A DNA stretch of 64,000 nt from Pseudomonas entomophila (GTDB lineage: Bacteria > Pseudomonadota > Gammaproteobacteria > Pseudomonadales > Pseudomonadaceae). The position numbers and the translations under genes were made by a program. The notes beneath the pieces were generated by a model that had not been told where the DNA came from, ran no database searches, and saw only the letters and a list, made by a program, of their open reading frames with translations. The DNA lies in contig NZ_JAAMQI010000002.1 in NCBI RefSeq assembly GCF_013523165.1, positions 186,001-250,000 on the forward strand. Reading direction: 5' to 3'. Shown piece by piece: positions 46,436-56,718 of the stretch (within the stretch, counting starts at the first letter, position 1; every line of letters begins with the position of its first letter).

Positions 46436-48259
46436 ATGAACGTCGCCCTCGACACCCCTCTGCACACCCCGACCACCGACCTCGCGGACTGGGTCGCACG
46501 CCTGAACGACCGCCTCACCCAACGCGACCTGGACGGCGCGCTCGCGCTGTTCGGCGATGAATGCCACTGGCGCGACCTCTTGCTGTTCAGCTGGAACCTG
46601 GTGACCCTCGAAGGCAAGCCGGCCATCCGCGAGATGCTCGAGGCACGCCTGGACCTCACGCATCCCCAGAACTGGACACTCGAAGGCGAGGCCAAGCAGG
46701 AGAACGGCGTGCTCGAAGGCTGGATCAGCCTGGAGTCCGACGTCGCCCGCGGCAAGGGCTACGTCCGCCTCAAGGACGGCCGCTGCTGGACACTGCTCAC
46801 CGCCATGCGTGAACTCAAGGGCTTCGAAGAGCCCACCGGGCGCCGTCGCCCCCTGGGGGCGAACCATGGCCACGGCCACGCCGACCGGCGCAACTGGCTC
46901 GAACGCCGTCGCGACGAAGAGGCCTCGCTGGGCATCACCACCCAGCCCTATTGCCTGATCGTCGGCGGCGGCCAGGGTGGACTAGGGCTGGCCGCGCGGC
47001 TCAAGCGGCTCGGCGTGCCGACCCTGATCATCGACAAGGCCGAACGCCCCGGTGACCAGTGGCGCAGCCGCTACAAGTCGCTGTGCCTGCACGACCCGGT
47101 CTGGTACGACCACATGCCGTACCTGCCTTTTCCCGAACACTGGCCGATCTTCACGCCCAAGGACCAGATCGGCGACTGGCTGGAGATGTACAGCAAGGTC
47201 ATGGAGCTCAACTACTGGACCCGCACCGAATGCCTCGGCGCCAGCTTCGACGACTACACCGGCACCTGGTCGGTGGAGGTCGAACGCGACGGCGAGCGGC
47301 GGGTGCTGCGCCCGACGCAGTTGATCCTCGCCACCGGCATGTCGGGCGTGCCCAACGTGCCGCGCTTCCCTGGCGCCGACACGTTCCTCGGCCAGCAGCA
47401 CCACTCCAGCCGCCATCCCGGCGGGGACGCCTGGCGCGGCAAGCGCGCCGTGGTGATCGGCTCGAACAACTCGGCCCACGACATCTGCGCCGACCTGGTC
47501 GAGAACGGCGCCGAGGTGACCATGGTGCAGCGCTCCTCGACCCACATCGTGCGTTCGGACAGCCTGATGGAGCTGGTCTTCGGCGGGCTGTACTCGGAAG
47601 ACGCCATGGCCGCCGGCCTGACCACCGACAAGGCCGACATGCTGTTCGCCTCGATCCCCTACAAGGTCATGCCCAGCTTCCACCGGCCCTTGTTCGAGGC
47701 GATCAAGACCCGTGACCAGGCGTTCTACGAACGGCTGGAGAAGGCCGGTTTCATGCTCGACTTCGGCGATGACGGGTCAGGCCTGTTCCTGAAGTACGTG
47801 CGCCGTGGTTCGGGCTACTACATCGATGTCGGTGCCTCGGAGCTGATCGCCGACGGCACCATCCGTCTCAAGAGCGCGCCGGGCCTGGGCGTCGAGCGGA
47901 TCGAAGCCGATGCGGTGGTGCTGACCGACGGCAGCCGTCTGCCGGCCGACCTGATCGTCTACGCCACCGGCTATGGCTCGATGAACGGCTGGGCGGCCAA
48001 GCTGATCTCGCCCGAAGTGGCCGACAAGGTCGGACGCTGCTGGGGATTGGGCTCCGGGACCACCATGGACCCCGGCCCGTACGAAGGCGAGCTGCGCAAC
48101 ATGTGGAAGCCGACCCAGCAGGACAACCTGTGGTTCCACGGTGGCAACCTGCACCAGTCGCGGCATTACTCGCTGTACCTGGCGCTGCAGCTCAAGGCAC
48201 GGTTCGAAGGGCTGGCGACACCGGTGTACGGGCAGGCAGCGGTGCATCACGTCGGTTGA
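46436..48259 (+). CDS. flavin-dependent monooxygenase with SnoaL-like N-terminus
   Basis: A 607-residue NAD(P)/FAD oxidoreductase. Residues about 12-125 look like an NTF2/SnoaL-type domain (RLNDRLTQRDLDGALALFGD); residues about 170-600 form a flavin monooxygenase with FAD site IVGGGQGGLGLA (about 178), the Trp-rich WRSRYKSLCLHDPVWYDHMP, NADPH site VVIGSNNSAHDI (about 340) and ATGYGS near 512. The layout resembles YUCCA-like or ketone/amine monooxygenases. GGAGA precedes the start. The sigma-54 promoter and the divergent activator suggest induction by a carbon or nitrogen compound; the substrate is unknown. Confidence 0.9.
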   Translation: MNVALDTPLHTPTTDLADWVARLNDRLTQRDLDGALALFGDECHWRDLLLFSWNLVTLEGKPAIREMLEARLDLTHPQNWTLEGEAKQENGVLEGWISLESDVARGKGYVRLKDGRCWTLLTAMRELKGFEEPTGRRRPLGANHGHGHADRRNWLERRRDEEASLGITTQPYCLIVGGGQGGLGLAARLKRLGVPTLIIDKAERPGDQWRSRYKSLCLHDPVWYDHMPYLPFPEHWPIFTPKDQIGDWLEMYSKVMELNYWTRTECLGASFDDYTGTWSVEVERDGERRVLRPTQLILATGMSGVPNVPRFPGADTFLGQQHHSSRHPGGDAWRGKRAVVIGSNNSAHDICADLVENGAEVTMVQRSSTHIVRSDSLMELVFGGLYSEDAMAAGLTTDKADMLFASIPYKVMPSFHRPLFEAIKTRDQAFYERLEKAGFMLDFGDDGSGLFLKYVRRGSGYYIDVGASELIADGTIRLKSAPGLGVERIEADAVVLTDGSRLPADLIVYATGYGSMNGWAAKLISPEVADKVGRCWGLGSGTTMDPGPYEGELRNMWKPTQQDNLWFHGGNLHQSRHYSLYLALQLKARFEGLATPVYGQAAVHHVG

Positions 48260-48302
48260 CGGCAGGCGGGGGCAGAAGCCATCGGCGGCTGCCCGAGCGC
48301 CT

Positions 48303-48482
48303 TCAGTCGTGCAGGTCGGATGCAGGCTCGGTCGATTCGGTCGAGGCCTGCGCCGCTGTCTCGGCCGCCTTCGCCCGGTCGGCCTTGCTGACGTACGGGT
48401 TCTTGTTGCGCGGCGCGAGCTTGGCGCTGGCCTTCTTGGCATTGGCCTTGAACAATTGCTGGAGTTTTTTCTGACGGTTCAT
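48303..48482 (-). CDS. DUF2986 small basic protein
   Basis: A 59-residue protein. The start MNRQKKLQQLFKANAKKASA with KLAPRNKNPYVSKADRAK matches the DUF2986 family, which is common in Pseudomonas. It is highly basic at the N-terminus and acidic/Ala-rich at the end. I start it at ATG 48482; the longer frame is not protein-like. Function unknown. Confidence 0.8.
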   Translation of the reverse strand: MNRQKKLQQLFKANAKKASAKLAPRNKNPYVSKADRAKAAETAAQASTESTEPASDLHD

Positions 48483-48645
48483 GGGGTGCGGCTCATCGAT
48501 CGGAGGGGCGGCAGGCCCAGGCCTGCGCAATGGCGCGCATGATACGCGAGCTTCCCCGTTTCGTTGATCCCCACACGGTCGCGCCGTCGGAAAAACGGCG
48601 TGGCGCCTGGCGACCGACCTCAAGAGGGCCGCCGGGCGCCGGCGC

Positions 48646-50016
<1,371 letters not shown>

Positions 50017-50203
50017 GGCAAGTCTCCATTGGCGGCCCGACCAACGTGTCAACTTTAACCTGCGCTCAGCCCTATGCCGCGACGCACCCGCGGCGATGAT
50101 AAAGGCGCAGCGCCGGCCGATGCAAACGATCGGCCCTGCAGGACTGAACGAAACGGTCGCTGCAGGGCTCAATCGAGCAGTCGAGGACCTTGGAGAAGCC
50201 CGT

Positions 50204-51493
50204 ATGATTGCCCGTTGGCGCTGGATACTGAGTCGATTCACCAAGCGGTTGTGGTTCAGGGCGACCCTGTTCTCGCTGCTGGGTGTGGTCACGGCCCTGC
50301 TCGCCGTGGTCTTCAAGGACCTGATCCCGGCCTCGCTGCCCACGCGCATCGGTGCCGATGCGGTGGACAAGATCCTCGGCATCATCGCCTCGAGCATGCT
50401 GGCGGTGACCACCTTCTCCCTGAGCACCATGGTCAGCGCCTACAGCGCCGCCAGCAGCGGCGTGACCCCACGGGCCACCACCCTGATCATGGAGGACAGC
50501 GCCACCCAGAACGCGTTGGCCACCTTCATCGGCTCGTTCCTGTTCAGCCTGGTCGGCATCATCGCCCTGAGCACCGGGGTCTATGGCTCGCAGGGCCGGG
50601 CGCTGCTGTTCGTGGTGACGCTGGCGGTGATCCTGCTGATCGTCTACACCTTGCTGCGCTGGATCGACCACCTGTCCAAGCTCGGCCGGGTCGGCGAGAC
50701 CATCGACCGGGTCGAGGCGGCGGCCATGCATTCGCTCGGCCAGCGGGCCCGCTGGCCCTACCTGGGCGCGGTGGCGTATCCCCGTGAGCTGGTCGTGCCG
50801 GCCACGGCCCGCTCGCTGGCGAGCCTGCAGACCGGCTACGTGCAGCACATCGACGTGCAGGCGCTGGGCGCCATCGCCCAGGACAAGGGCCTGCTGATCT
50901 ACCTGGAGGTGCTGCCGGGCAGCTTCGTCCACGAAGGCCTGCCCCTGGCCCGACTGGTGCCCCTGGACGGCTCGGCCCTGCTGGACGATGAAAAGGCCCT
51001 GGAAAAGGTGCGCGGTGCCCTGACCATCGGTCTGCGCCGCACCTTCGAGCACGACCCACGCTTTGGCATCTCGGTGCTCTCGGAGATCGCTTCGCGGGCC
51101 TTGTCGCCGGCCACCAACGACCCTGGCACGGCCATCGACGTGATCGGGCGCGGGGTCAGGACCCTGGCCTGCTGGGGCAAGCCCCAGGCGATGACGGCGC
51201 AGCGGGAGCCAGGGTGCGACCGGGTGTACGTGCGCGGCCTGCATGTCGATGACCTGTTCGACGACTTCTTTGCGCCACTGAGTCGCGACGGGGCAGGCCT
51301 GCTGGAGATCGACCTGCGTCTGCTGAAGGCGCTGATCAGCTTGTCGCAGATCAACCCACCGTTGTTCAAGGCCGCGTGCGCCCGGCAGGCCGAACTGCTG
51401 CTGGCTCACGCCGAGCGGTCCCTGGTGCTGCCGCGAGAGAAGGACCAGCTGAGGGCGCTGGCGGCCACCACCTTCGAGCTGCGCCCGGGCTGA
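50204..51493 (+). CDS. DUF2254 membrane protein
   Basis: A 429-residue protein with four hydrophobic segments in the first 150 residues (about 18-38, 60-80, 108-128, 135-155) and a large soluble domain. [32 protein letters not shown] and [18 protein letters not shown] are hallmarks of DUF2254. The start at ATG 50204 has TTGGAGAAG upstream. The function is unknown; its sequence does not suggest a link to the natural-product cluster that converges on it. Confidence 0.88.
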   Translation: MIARWRWILSRFTKRLWFRATLFSLLGVVTALLAVVFKDLIPASLPTRIGADAVDKILGIIASSMLAVTTFSLSTMVSAYSAASSGVTPRATTLIMEDSATQNALATFIGSFLFSLVGIIALSTGVYGSQGRALLFVVTLAVILLIVYTLLRWIDHLSKLGRVGETIDRVEAAAMHSLGQRARWPYLGAVAYPRELVVPATARSLASLQTGYVQHIDVQALGAIAQDKGLLIYLEVLPGSFVHEGLPLARLVPLDGSALLDDEKALEKVRGALTIGLRRTFEHDPRFGISVLSEIASRALSPATNDPGTAIDVIGRGVRTLACWGKPQAMTAQREPGCDRVYVRGLHVDDLFDDFFAPLSRDGAGLLEIDLRLLKALISLSQINPPLFKAACARQAELLLAHAERSLVLPREKDQLRALAATTFELRPG

Positions 51494-51528
51494 GACCGAT
51501 GCGTCAGGTCATCGAGCATCGCTGCCCA

Positions 51529-51563
51529 GGGCGCCGGGCCTGGGCGGGAAGAGCCCGGCGCCC
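51529..51563. terminator. convergent terminator hairpin
   Basis: A perfect 11-bp inverted repeat GGGCGCCGGGC/GCCCGGCGCCC between the convergent ends of the DUF2254 gene and the Rieske gene. It lacks a T-run, so efficiency is uncertain. Confidence 0.65.
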
Positions 51564-51568
51564 ACGCT

Positions 51569-51808
51569 TCAGGTGAGCTTGCGTGAACGGATGTTGCCGC
51601 ACGGCGGGCCGGTCAGTTGCTCGCCGGACTCCAGGCTGAACACCGAGAAGTGCAGCGGGCACATGATGGTGCGCCGGTGGGCGTTGACGGTGCCGTGCTC
51701 CAGCCAGCCCTGGCGGTGCGGGCACAGGCTCGAGACCTCGTAGGCGTCCTGGCCGACCTGCACCGTGAAGGTCGACGGGCGCAGGGCCAGCTCCGTGTCT
51801 TCATGCAT
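51569..51808 (-). CDS. small Rieske [2Fe-2S] protein
   Basis: A 79-residue Rieske ferredoxin-like protein with Cys29-x-His31 and Cys50-x-x-His53, the complete cluster ligand set. It is the last of five overlapping genes and starts 8 bp inside the diiron-enzyme gene. Its size and place suggest an electron carrier to that enzyme. I start it at ATG 51808; the upstream frame is antisense-type sequence. Confidence 0.9.
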   Translation of the reverse strand: MHEDTELALRPSTFTVQVGQDAYEVSSLCPHRQGWLEHGTVNAHRRTIMCPLHFSVFSLESGEQLTGPPCGNIRSRKLT

Positions 51809-52649
51809 GGGCAGGCTCCCGTGTCGGCTGGCGGCTGGCCTGGGCCTTGTACACCGCTTCGTCGAAGGCATGGTTGGTGATCGCCCGGCCCATGCAGATG
51901 CCCTGCCAGGCCTTGACCGGGTCGAGCTGGCCGTCGTTGTCCATGGCCTTGAGCAGGCGCTGGCCTTCGAGGGCATGGAACACGTCGATGTGCACGTGCT
52001 CGCTGTAGTACAGGTGCGCCTCGATGGCCAGGCGCTCGCAGGCGGCGGTGTAGCAGCCGAAGAAGAACGGCACCACCGTCTCGAAGTAGGTGATCACCCC
52101 GGCGAAGTACGACGGATCGTCGGCGCGCATGGTCAGCCAGCAGAACATGTTGGGGAACGAGCAGCCCGCCTCGCCATTGGCCTGGATATGGCTTTCCAGG
52201 TCGGTCGGCAGGCCCAGTTCCTCGAGCAGCACCTGGTACAGGGTGGTGTGCGAGCGCTTGATGTTCCCCGAGCCGAACTCGTCGATCATCATGCGCAGCA
52301 TGGGCATCTGCGCCGACAGGCTCAGGCGCGGCATGAGGTGGTAGAACACCTGCGCTTCGGTCAGCCCGTCCAGGGCGAACTCCTGGACCAGGATCTTGAA
52401 CTCGTCGCGGGTCATGTCGTTGGCCACATACCGTGCGGTCGGCGGTTCGTCGGCTTTGTCCTGTGCCACCAGGGCGTCGAGCATGCGCCGCAGCTCGCTG
52501 AGCGAGGCCGGCTGCTGCTCGGTCAGGTTCTCGGCGATCGTGGTATCGATCCAGCGTCGCTCGAACTCCAGCAGCTGCGCCGGGACAGGGGTGAGGTGTT
52601 CGATGTGCGCGCGGTTGGCGCGGAACAAGGCTTTCTGCGAAGCAGTCAT
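51801..52649 (-). CDS. haem-oxygenase-like diiron oxidase/oxygenase
   Basis: A 282-residue all-helical protein of the iron-containing redox enzyme (HDO) superfamily, whose members (UndA, BesC, SznF, PvfB types) use two irons and O2 for C-C cleavage, N-oxygenation or desaturation. Candidate ligands are Glu and His in YYSEHVHIDVFHALEG (about 210-225) and the earlier Glu-rich helices (LLEFERRWID, LMPRLSLSAQMPMLRM). It overlaps the aldolase gene by 4 bp and the Rieske gene by 8 bp. The precise reaction cannot be told. Confidence 0.85.
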   Translation of the reverse strand: MTASQKALFRANRAHIEHLTPVPAQLLEFERRWIDTTIAENLTEQQPASLSELRRMLDALVAQDKADEPPTARYVANDMTRDEFKILVQEFALDGLTEAQVFYHLMPRLSLSAQMPMLRMMIDEFGSGNIKRSHTTLYQVLLEELGLPTDLESHIQANGEAGCSFPNMFCWLTMRADDPSYFAGVITYFETVVPFFFGCYTAACERLAIEAHLYYSEHVHIDVFHALEGQRLLKAMDNDGQLDPVKAWQGICMGRAITNHAFDEAVYKAQASRQPTREPAHA

Positions 52650-53446
52650 GCGCGTCGCTCCTGTGTGGTGAGTGCACAGCCCAGCACGCCGCGGGCCGAC
52701 AATTCCCGCTTCACGTGCGCGTACCAGTCGTCTTCGCCCAGGGAAAACAGCTCGTCCAGACGGCCAATCTGCGTGGCCACATGGGGCTGTCGTGGCTGGC
52801 AGGCCACCCGGCACAGCGCAGGCTCCAGGTTGGCCAGCGACACGACGTTGCCGTCGCTGACGTGCTCGCCCGCCAGGTCCTTCTCCCAGCCGAGGTAGTA
52901 GGCCAGACCGGCCTGGCGGAGCTGGTCGATCTGCGCCTGGGTACGTGGCGCGGAGGGCGAATCCTTCAGGCCGGTGACGCGCGGCAGTCGTGCGATCGCC
53001 AGCAAGGTCTCGAGGCTCTTTTCGTTCCCCGACAGCGCCGCTTCGTTGTAGACCAGCAGCTCCAGGTCCGAGGCGGCCTGGATGGCGCGATAGTGCGCCA
53101 CCAGCTGTGCCTGGCTCAGCTGGCCGCCGAAGGGTGAGGTGACCATGATCGCCCGCGCACCCAGCTCGGCCGCCAGGGCGGCGCGCTCGATCACCGCCTC
53201 GGTGGTGGCCAGCTCGATGCCGACGATGACTCGGTGCGTGGCGCCTGCGCAGGCCAGGGTGTGGCGCAGCATGTCCGACCACTGCTCGGTCGACAGGCTC
53301 CAGCCTTCGCCGGAAGTGAGGCAGGGGATGAACCCGTCGACGTGGGCGCTGCAGGCCCGGATCAGGCGCTCTACGCTCTGCCGGCAGACGTTGCCCTGCG
53401 GGTCCAGCGGGGTCACCAGGGGCACCAGTACGCTCGAGCTAGACAT
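52646..53446 (-). CDS. DHDPS/NAL-family aldolase
   Basis: A 266-residue class I aldolase of the dihydrodipicolinate synthase/N-acetylneuraminate lyase superfamily. The Schiff-base Lys is in RVTGLKDSP (about 158) and the helper Tyr in LVYNEAAL (about 131); the early LVPLVTPLDPQGNV and TSGEGWSLSTEQW are also family-typical. It would join or split a keto-acid and an aldehyde. It is a bit shorter than the usual 290 residues. It overlaps both neighbours, so it acts in the same pathway as the aminotransferase and diiron enzyme. Confidence 0.88.
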   Translation of the reverse strand: MSSSSVLVPLVTPLDPQGNVCRQSVERLIRACSAHVDGFIPCLTSGEGWSLSTEQWSDMLRHTLACAGATHRVIVGIELATTEAVIERAALAAELGARAIMVTSPFGGQLSQAQLVAHYRAIQAASDLELLVYNEAALSGNEKSLETLLAIARLPRVTGLKDSPSAPRTQAQIDQLRQAGLAYYLGWEKDLAGEHVSDGNVVSLANLEPALCRVACQPRQPHVATQIGRLDELFSLGEDDWYAHVKRELSARGVLGCALTTQERRA

Positions 53447-53951
53447 CGCGAAAGTCCTCCGTGGCGATGCGCAGCGCCAACGAGGCCTGATACAGCGCCT
53501 GCAGCGCTGTCGGGAAGCCGCGGGTGCTCGGTGCGTCGTCGAAGCGTGCAAGGAAGGGCCGCAGCACCTCGCAGCGTGCGTAGTCGGGATCGTGGGTGTA
53601 GAAGGGCGATTCGCTTTCCAGGACCTGGGCGGCCTGCAGGCGCTGCACGGGCGAGAGCATCGTCAGGGCCGGGTCGTTGGCGGCACGTTCGAGCACGGCC
53701 TCGCTGTAGCCCACTCGCAGGATGTCCATGTCCGAGTGCAGCACGTCCATGAACGGGTAGTACAGGTCCTGCAAGGCGCGGTCCTTCTTCCAGATGATCG
53801 CGTCGCATAGGCCGATCTGGCTGAAGTTCATGCGCACCTGGCGGTCGTAGCGTTCGGTGAAGAACGCCAGGGTGCGCGCGCGAAGGTGCGGGTCCTCATG
53901 GTGCATGCCCATGAAGACGGTCGCGTCGATGAGAGGGATACGCTCAACCAT
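53439..53951 (-). CDS. DUF6190-like protein, possibly PIN-fold
   Basis: A 170-residue protein. The start LIDATVFMGMHH and the later CDAIIWKKD resemble the DUF6190 group, which I recall only loosely, and the Asp pattern looks PIN-like (an early Asp, later acidic residues). It sits between aminotransferase and aldolase genes, overlapping each by 8 bp, so it must be made in the same ratio. Nuclease function would be odd in such a cluster; a scaffold or enzyme role is equally possible. Confidence 0.6.
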   Translation of the reverse strand: MVERIPLIDATVFMGMHHEDPHLRARTLAFFTERYDRQVRMNFSQIGLCDAIIWKKDRALQDLYYPFMDVLHSDMDILRVGYSEAVLERAANDPALTMLSPVQRLQAAQVLESESPFYTHDPDYARCEVLRPFLARFDDAPSTRGFPTALQALYQASLALRIATEDFRDV

Positions 53952-55137
53952 GGTAGGCCTCCAGCGCCTGGCGGATCACCTGCATCGCGGCGCGGAAGTC
54001 GTCCGGGTCACGCGCCAGGGCCAGGCGCACGTAGCCACGGCCTTGTTCCGGGTTGCTCCAGAAGAAGTAGCGACCCGGCAGCACATAGGCCTGGTACTCG
54101 AGCAGATAGGCCTGGAGGGCGTCGCCGGACAGGTCCTCGCGCTGGATCTCGAACCAGGCCACGCTGGTCTCGATGGCCGGCTCGATGTAGCGCAGCAGCG
54201 TGCCGTCGAGGTACTCGCGGGCGGTCCGGCGGTTGGCCTGCAGCACGTCGCGCACCGAGGCGAAGCCGTCGGCCTGGCTGTCCTCGATGTAGGCGGTGAC
54301 CACCTGCAGGATGAACGGCGAGACGTTGAGCAGCACGCTGGTGACGATGCTGTAGATTTCCGGGTTCAGGCGTGCGCTGGACATCAGCGAGGCGCACTTG
54401 GTGTCCTGCAGGGGCCAGGTCTTGCCAGTGTCTTCCATGACGATGTAGTCGACGCCCACCTCGTCCAGCAGGGCGTAGGCATCGACGCGCTGGCGGTTGC
54501 CGACCTTGAGGAACGAGGCGAAGCAGAAGTCCAGGATCAGCAGCTTGCCGTGGTCACGGCAGTAGCGGGCCACCTCGATGAATGGCTCCGGGCCGTCGGC
54601 GAACATCGAGCTGCCGGTGGGGTTGTTCGGGTCGACCAGGAAGATCGCGTCCAAACCATGGGCGTGCTTTTCCAGCAGGCGGTAGACCTGGGTCGGGTCG
54701 GCCAGGATGGCCTCGGGCAGCGGCGACATCGGCACTTCCATGTGCTTGAGCAGGTCGTGCAGGTTGTCGAAGCACGGCTCGATCAGGCCCACGCGCATGT
54801 CGTGCTTGCGCAGGAAGGTGGCGGTGATGTGCATGGCGATCGAGGCGGCGTAGACCAGGTAGATCTCGTCGCTGCGCTCGAGCGCGTGGTGCTGCCCATG
54901 GAAGGTGTAGAACGCCTTGATGAATGCCTGTTCGCTCTCGTACTGCGTCAGGTTCTGCGCACGGTCCCACAAGTGCGGCAATTGGCGCACGATCTCGGCC
55001 TGGGTCGCGCTCTGGTGCTGATGGGTATGGGCATCGGCGAGGTTGTGGCGCGTCTTGAGGGCGGAAATCTCGTGCTGGGTGATGTCCTCGAGCACGGGCG
55101 TTTCACGGGAGAGGGCAGGCTGGGCTGACAGCGTCAT
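53944..55137 (-). CDS. PLP-dependent aminotransferase, class I/II fold
   Basis: A 397-residue fold-type I PLP enzyme, first gene of the leftward operon. Typical pieces are the small-domain start, AIFLVDPNNPTGSSM (about 172-186), DFCFASF (about 210), MEDTGKTWPLQDTKCASLM with the likely PLP Lys, and a C-terminal YVLPGRYFFW and GYVRLALARD. The start MTLSAQPALS at 55137 has AAGGA upstream. It may act on amino acids or as a decarboxylase/condensing variant. A lux box lies 76 bp upstream of the start. Confidence 0.9.
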   Translation of the reverse strand: MTLSAQPALSRETPVLEDITQHEISALKTRHNLADAHTHQHQSATQAEIVRQLPHLWDRAQNLTQYESEQAFIKAFYTFHGQHHALERSDEIYLVYAASIAMHITATFLRKHDMRVGLIEPCFDNLHDLLKHMEVPMSPLPEAILADPTQVYRLLEKHAHGLDAIFLVDPNNPTGSSMFADGPEPFIEVARYCRDHGKLLILDFCFASFLKVGNRQRVDAYALLDEVGVDYIVMEDTGKTWPLQDTKCASLMSSARLNPEIYSIVTSVLLNVSPFILQVVTAYIEDSQADGFASVRDVLQANRRTAREYLDGTLLRYIEPAIETSVAWFEIQREDLSGDALQAYLLEYQAYVLPGRYFFWSNPEQGRGYVRLALARDPDDFRAAMQVIRQALEAYHG

Positions 55138-55212
55138 GGGGGCAAGTCCTTTTATTGTTGGGTTAGACCTGTAGTGCCCCTTCATCATTGTGCGCGGTGC
55201 GGGTTTGTGTAA

Positions 55213-55228
55213 CTGCACCTAGGTACAG
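55213..55228 (-). promoter_or_regulatory. lux box before the five-gene operon
   Basis: CTG-CACCTAGGTA-CAG is a 16-bp near-perfect palindrome (CT-N12-AG form of lux/las boxes). It lies between the LuxR solo and the aminotransferase start. A -10-like CACAAT is centred about 30 bp downstream on the minus strand, as needed for a box centred near -42. It probably makes the operon respond to acyl-homoserine lactones. Confidence 0.7.
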
Positions 55229-55262
55229 GTCGGAGCGCTGCGTCGCCCCGACCGAGGCCCGG

Positions 55263-55961
55263 TCAGGCCAGCCCGAGGCGCGAGGCCTCGAAGACGGCCT
55301 GCTTGGCGGTGTGCACGTCCAGCTTGCGCACCACGTTGGCCATGTGGAACTTGACGGTGCGCTCGCGGATGTCGCAGATGCAGGCGATCTCGCTGTAGGA
55401 CTTGCCCATGGCGACCCAGCCCAAGATCGTGTGCTCGCGCACCGTCAACGGCTGGTCGCTGGCCAGCGGCGCGGCCGGCGGCGCGTTCACCTGGCTGTGG
55501 AAGGCCACCAGCGCCAGTTGCAGGGCACCTTCGACGCGTCGCACCTCGGTGTGGAAGTCCGGGTTGCGCTCGCGGTTGAACAGGCTGAGCAGCCCCATGC
55601 GCTGGTGCGGGTCATGCACCACGAAGGTGTAGCCATCCTCCAGCGCACATTCGCGGATCAGGTCATCATAGGCGGCCTGGCCCTGTACCCGTCGGCGTTG
55701 CCAGGCCTCGCGCCAGGAAAAGGGCGCGACGCTCTCGACCGCATGGGCCACGATCGGATCGACGCGGTACAGCGCCTGGCGGCAATAGTCCCGCTGCCAG
55801 GCCATGGGGAAGCTCGAGAGGAAGTTCGACAGGCTCAGGGTGCGTTTATCCAGGGTGCCATAGGTGAACGGGCAGTCGATTTCCGACGGCAGCAGCTGGA
55901 TCAGTGTGGCCAGGTTGGGGTCCTGGCCAGGCCGGATGAAAAACGGCGTAGGCGTCATCAT
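55263..55961 (-). CDS. LuxR-family quorum-sensing regulator (solo)
   Basis: A 232-residue regulator. The N-terminal autoinducer-binding domain keeps all key residues at the right spacing: Trp55, Tyr59, Asp68, Pro69 and Trp83 (TraR 57, 61, 70, 71, 85). The C-terminal GerE HTH (about 168-228, LTVREHTILGWVAMGKSYSE, TVKFHMANVVRKLDV) is intact. No luxI synthase gene is in the window, so it would sense signals made elsewhere or by neighbours. It is read in the same direction as the downstream operon, with the lux box between. Confidence 0.92.
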   Translation of the reverse strand: MMTPTPFFIRPGQDPNLATLIQLLPSEIDCPFTYGTLDKRTLSLSNFLSSFPMAWQRDYCRQALYRVDPIVAHAVESVAPFSWREAWQRRRVQGQAAYDDLIRECALEDGYTFVVHDPHQRMGLLSLFNRERNPDFHTEVRRVEGALQLALVAFHSQVNAPPAAPLASDQPLTVREHTILGWVAMGKSYSEIACICDIRERTVKFHMANVVRKLDVHTAKQAVFEASRLGLA

Positions 55962-55991
55962 GCGCGGTGCCTCGTTTCAGGCAGACAGGTG

Positions 55992-56633
55992 TCACGGCGT
56001 GGTCACGTTGTGGCGCGAGCGCTCCAGGCCGCGCTGGACCGCCGGGCGCGCTTCGAGGGTGGCGAGCCAGGTGCGCACGGCAGGGAACGGTTCGAGGTCC
56101 AGGTGCAGCTCCTCGAACGTGCGCAGCCAGGTGAACAGCGCGATGTCGGCGATGCTGTAGTGATGACCCGCTATATAGGGACGCTGCTTCAATTGGCTCT
56201 CGACCACGCCGTACAAGCGCAGCGACTCTTTGGTGTAGCGCTCCAGTGCTTGTTCGTTGACGGTCTGCGTGCCATGGCGGAACCACCACAGCTGGCCGAG
56301 CATCGGGCCGATGCTGCCGACCTGGAACGCCAGCCATTGCTGCACCGTCCAGCGGTCCATGTCGGCTTCGGCGCCCAGGCGACCGTGCAGCTCGGCCAGG
56401 TAGGTGAGGATGACCGCCGACTCGAACAGTGGGCGCTCGTGCGCCACATCGACCAGCACCGGAATCTTGCCGTTGGGGTTGAGCGCGACGAAGTCTGGCT
56501 GCTTCTGTTCGTTCTTGCCCAGGTCGACGTCGATCTGCTGGTACGTCAAACCCAGCTCTTCCAGGGCGATGGAGATCTTCTGGCCGTTGGGGGTGTCGGC
56601 GGTGTACAGGCGAAAGGGGACATCGCTGCTCAT
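55992..56633 (-). CDS. glutathione S-transferase
   Basis: A 213-residue GST. The thioredoxin-like domain (about 1-85) contains PFRLYTADTPNGQKISIAL, ALNPNGKIPVLVD and the glutathione-binding ESAVILTYLAE; the helical domain (about 90-205) carries HYSIADIALFTWLRT. The start is MSSDVPF at 56633. Its promoter region has a TTGCANNTGCAA palindrome shared with the MarR-controlled E1 genes, so it likely belongs to that regulon. Confidence 0.92.
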   Translation of the reverse strand: MSSDVPFRLYTADTPNGQKISIALEELGLTYQQIDVDLGKNEQKQPDFVALNPNGKIPVLVDVAHERPLFESAVILTYLAELHGRLGAEADMDRWTVQQWLAFQVGSIGPMLGQLWWFRHGTQTVNEQALERYTKESLRLYGVVESQLKQRPYIAGHHYSIADIALFTWLRTFEELHLDLEPFPAVRTWLATLEARPAVQRGLERSRHNVTTP

Positions 56634-56651
56634 CAGGTTCCATCCTTGTGG

Positions 56652-56663
56652 TTGCATTTGCAA
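56652..56663. promoter_or_regulatory. palindrome TTGCA-TT-TGCAA between GST and E1-fragment genes
   Basis: A perfect 12-bp inverted repeat 19 bp before the GST start and 56 bp before the divergent gene at 56719. The same TTGCANNTGCAA pattern occurs twice beside marR. It is likely the binding site of that MarR protein. Confidence 0.65.
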
Positions 56664-56718
56664 TGAGTCTGCATTATCCCTAGTGCATCCCGCAAGGGCA
56701 GCCAGAGGAGTTTCATGG

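Noticed and set aside
53857..55128. 423-codon plus-strand frame opposite the aminotransferase
   Set aside because: Antisense shadow of the PLP enzyme; no recognisable domain.
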